Source of the DNA: Spirochaetaceae bacterium
Lineage (GTDB): Bacteria; Spirochaetota; Spirochaetia; Treponematales; Breznakiellaceae
Reading direction: 5' to 3'
Assembly: GCA_031265635.1 (NCBI GenBank)
Contig: JAISCK010000057.1
Coordinates: 1-5,612 of the forward strand
Length of the DNA: 5,612 nucleotides
The notes beneath the pieces were generated by a model, which did no database searches, was not told where the DNA came from, and saw only the letters and a list, made by a program, of their open reading frames with translations. Below, one piece after another: positions 5,353 to 5,612 of the stretch (the stretch's first letter is position 1; every line of letters starts with the position of its first letter). A program made the position numbers and the translations under genes.

Positions 5353-5612
5353 ATGGCGGTGAAAAGAGCTATCGCGGCGGAATGTATCAGGAAACCGGGG
5401 GTTCCGGGCAGGGCCGTTGTTTTTTCTGTAGTTCTCGGTATTTTCATTGCCGCCGGAGCGGCGGGCCAGGAAGACGGGGAGAGGGTTTTTGCCCCCTTTG
5501 TGTCCAGGCTTACGGTAGAGGTAAAGAACAACCTGGTGCGCCTGACCTGGCGGGATTCCCCGGATGTCAGGGGCCCTGTGTATGTGTACCGCTCGGACCG
5601 GCCCATCGAGGC
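5353..5612 (+). CDS. Exported protein with fibronectin type III-like domain (partial, runs off right edge)
   Basis: The frame is open from ATG 5353 to the right edge (86 complete codons). The n-region is long and basic (MAVKRAIAAECIRKPGVPGR), followed by a hydrophobic core at 21-34 (AVVFSVVLGIFIAA) and a probable signal peptidase site near AAG-QED. From about 50 the sequence VSRLTVEVKNNLVRLTWRDS has the strand-turn-strand pattern and buried Trp (W66) of a fibronectin type III-like fold, continuing as GPVYVYRSDRPI. It is probably periplasmic or surface-located. The exact role cannot be told from this fragment. It is transcribed away from the nuclease-like gene across a 120-base intergenic region. 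An in-frame GTG at 5359 is an alternative start, but ATG is preferred for its fit to the -10. Confidence 0.7.
   Translation, partial: MAVKRAIAAECIRKPGVPGRAVVFSVVLGIFIAAGAAGQEDGERVFAPFVSRLTVEVKNNLVRLTWRDSPDVRGPVYVYRSDRPIE

Noticed and set aside
5343..5606. Minus-strand open frame opposite the rightward exported protein
   Set aside because: It is antisense to a frame with a signal peptide, fibronectin-like pattern and fitting promoter, and has no start signals.

Overview
The window looks like a chromosomal segment of a Gram-negative, fairly GC-rich bacterium, most likely a spirochaete of the Treponema group. This rests on gene style and order: prfB, then a TolB/CsgG-like PEGA-domain membrane protein, then a short FtsY, next to an exported fibronectin-like protein. 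The lineage is an inference, since no database search was possible. No rRNA, tRNA, insertion sequence or CRISPR array is visible. Coding density is very high: the only gene-free stretch over 100 bases is the divergent promoter region at 5233-5352.

Reading the minus strand from its promoter near 4681 leftward, there is a tightly packed five-gene operon. It holds a small stand-alone Cas2-like protein (4275-4646), release factor 2 with a programmed +1 frameshift (3165-4275), an exported coiled-coil/PEGA membrane protein (1751-3190), the SRP receptor GTPase FtsY (885-1751), and an exported protein with an acidic repeat region that runs off the left edge (1-892, partial). Every junction overlaps. 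Two are TAATG stop/starts and two use internal TTG starts inside the previous gene, so translation is probably coupled along the operon. All visible stop codons in it are TAA; the only in-frame TGA is the RF2 frameshift site.

Upstream of the operon, on the same strand but with its own strong promoter, lies a small PD-(D/E)XK nuclease-like protein (4696-5232). Diverging from it on the plus strand is the start of an exported protein with a fibronectin-like domain (5353 to the right edge).

The most striking shared signal is at the three promoter-proximal genes (nuclease-like, Cas2-like and fibronectin-like). Each has a sigma-70-type -10 element ending exactly six bases before the ATG and no Shine-Dalgarno. 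All three may therefore make leaderless mRNAs, while prfB, inside the operon, has a clear Shine-Dalgarno. Functionally the operon joins translation termination (RF2) and membrane targeting of nascent chains (FtsY) to envelope proteins of unknown role. The RF2 frameshift could act as a valve on expression of the genes after it.
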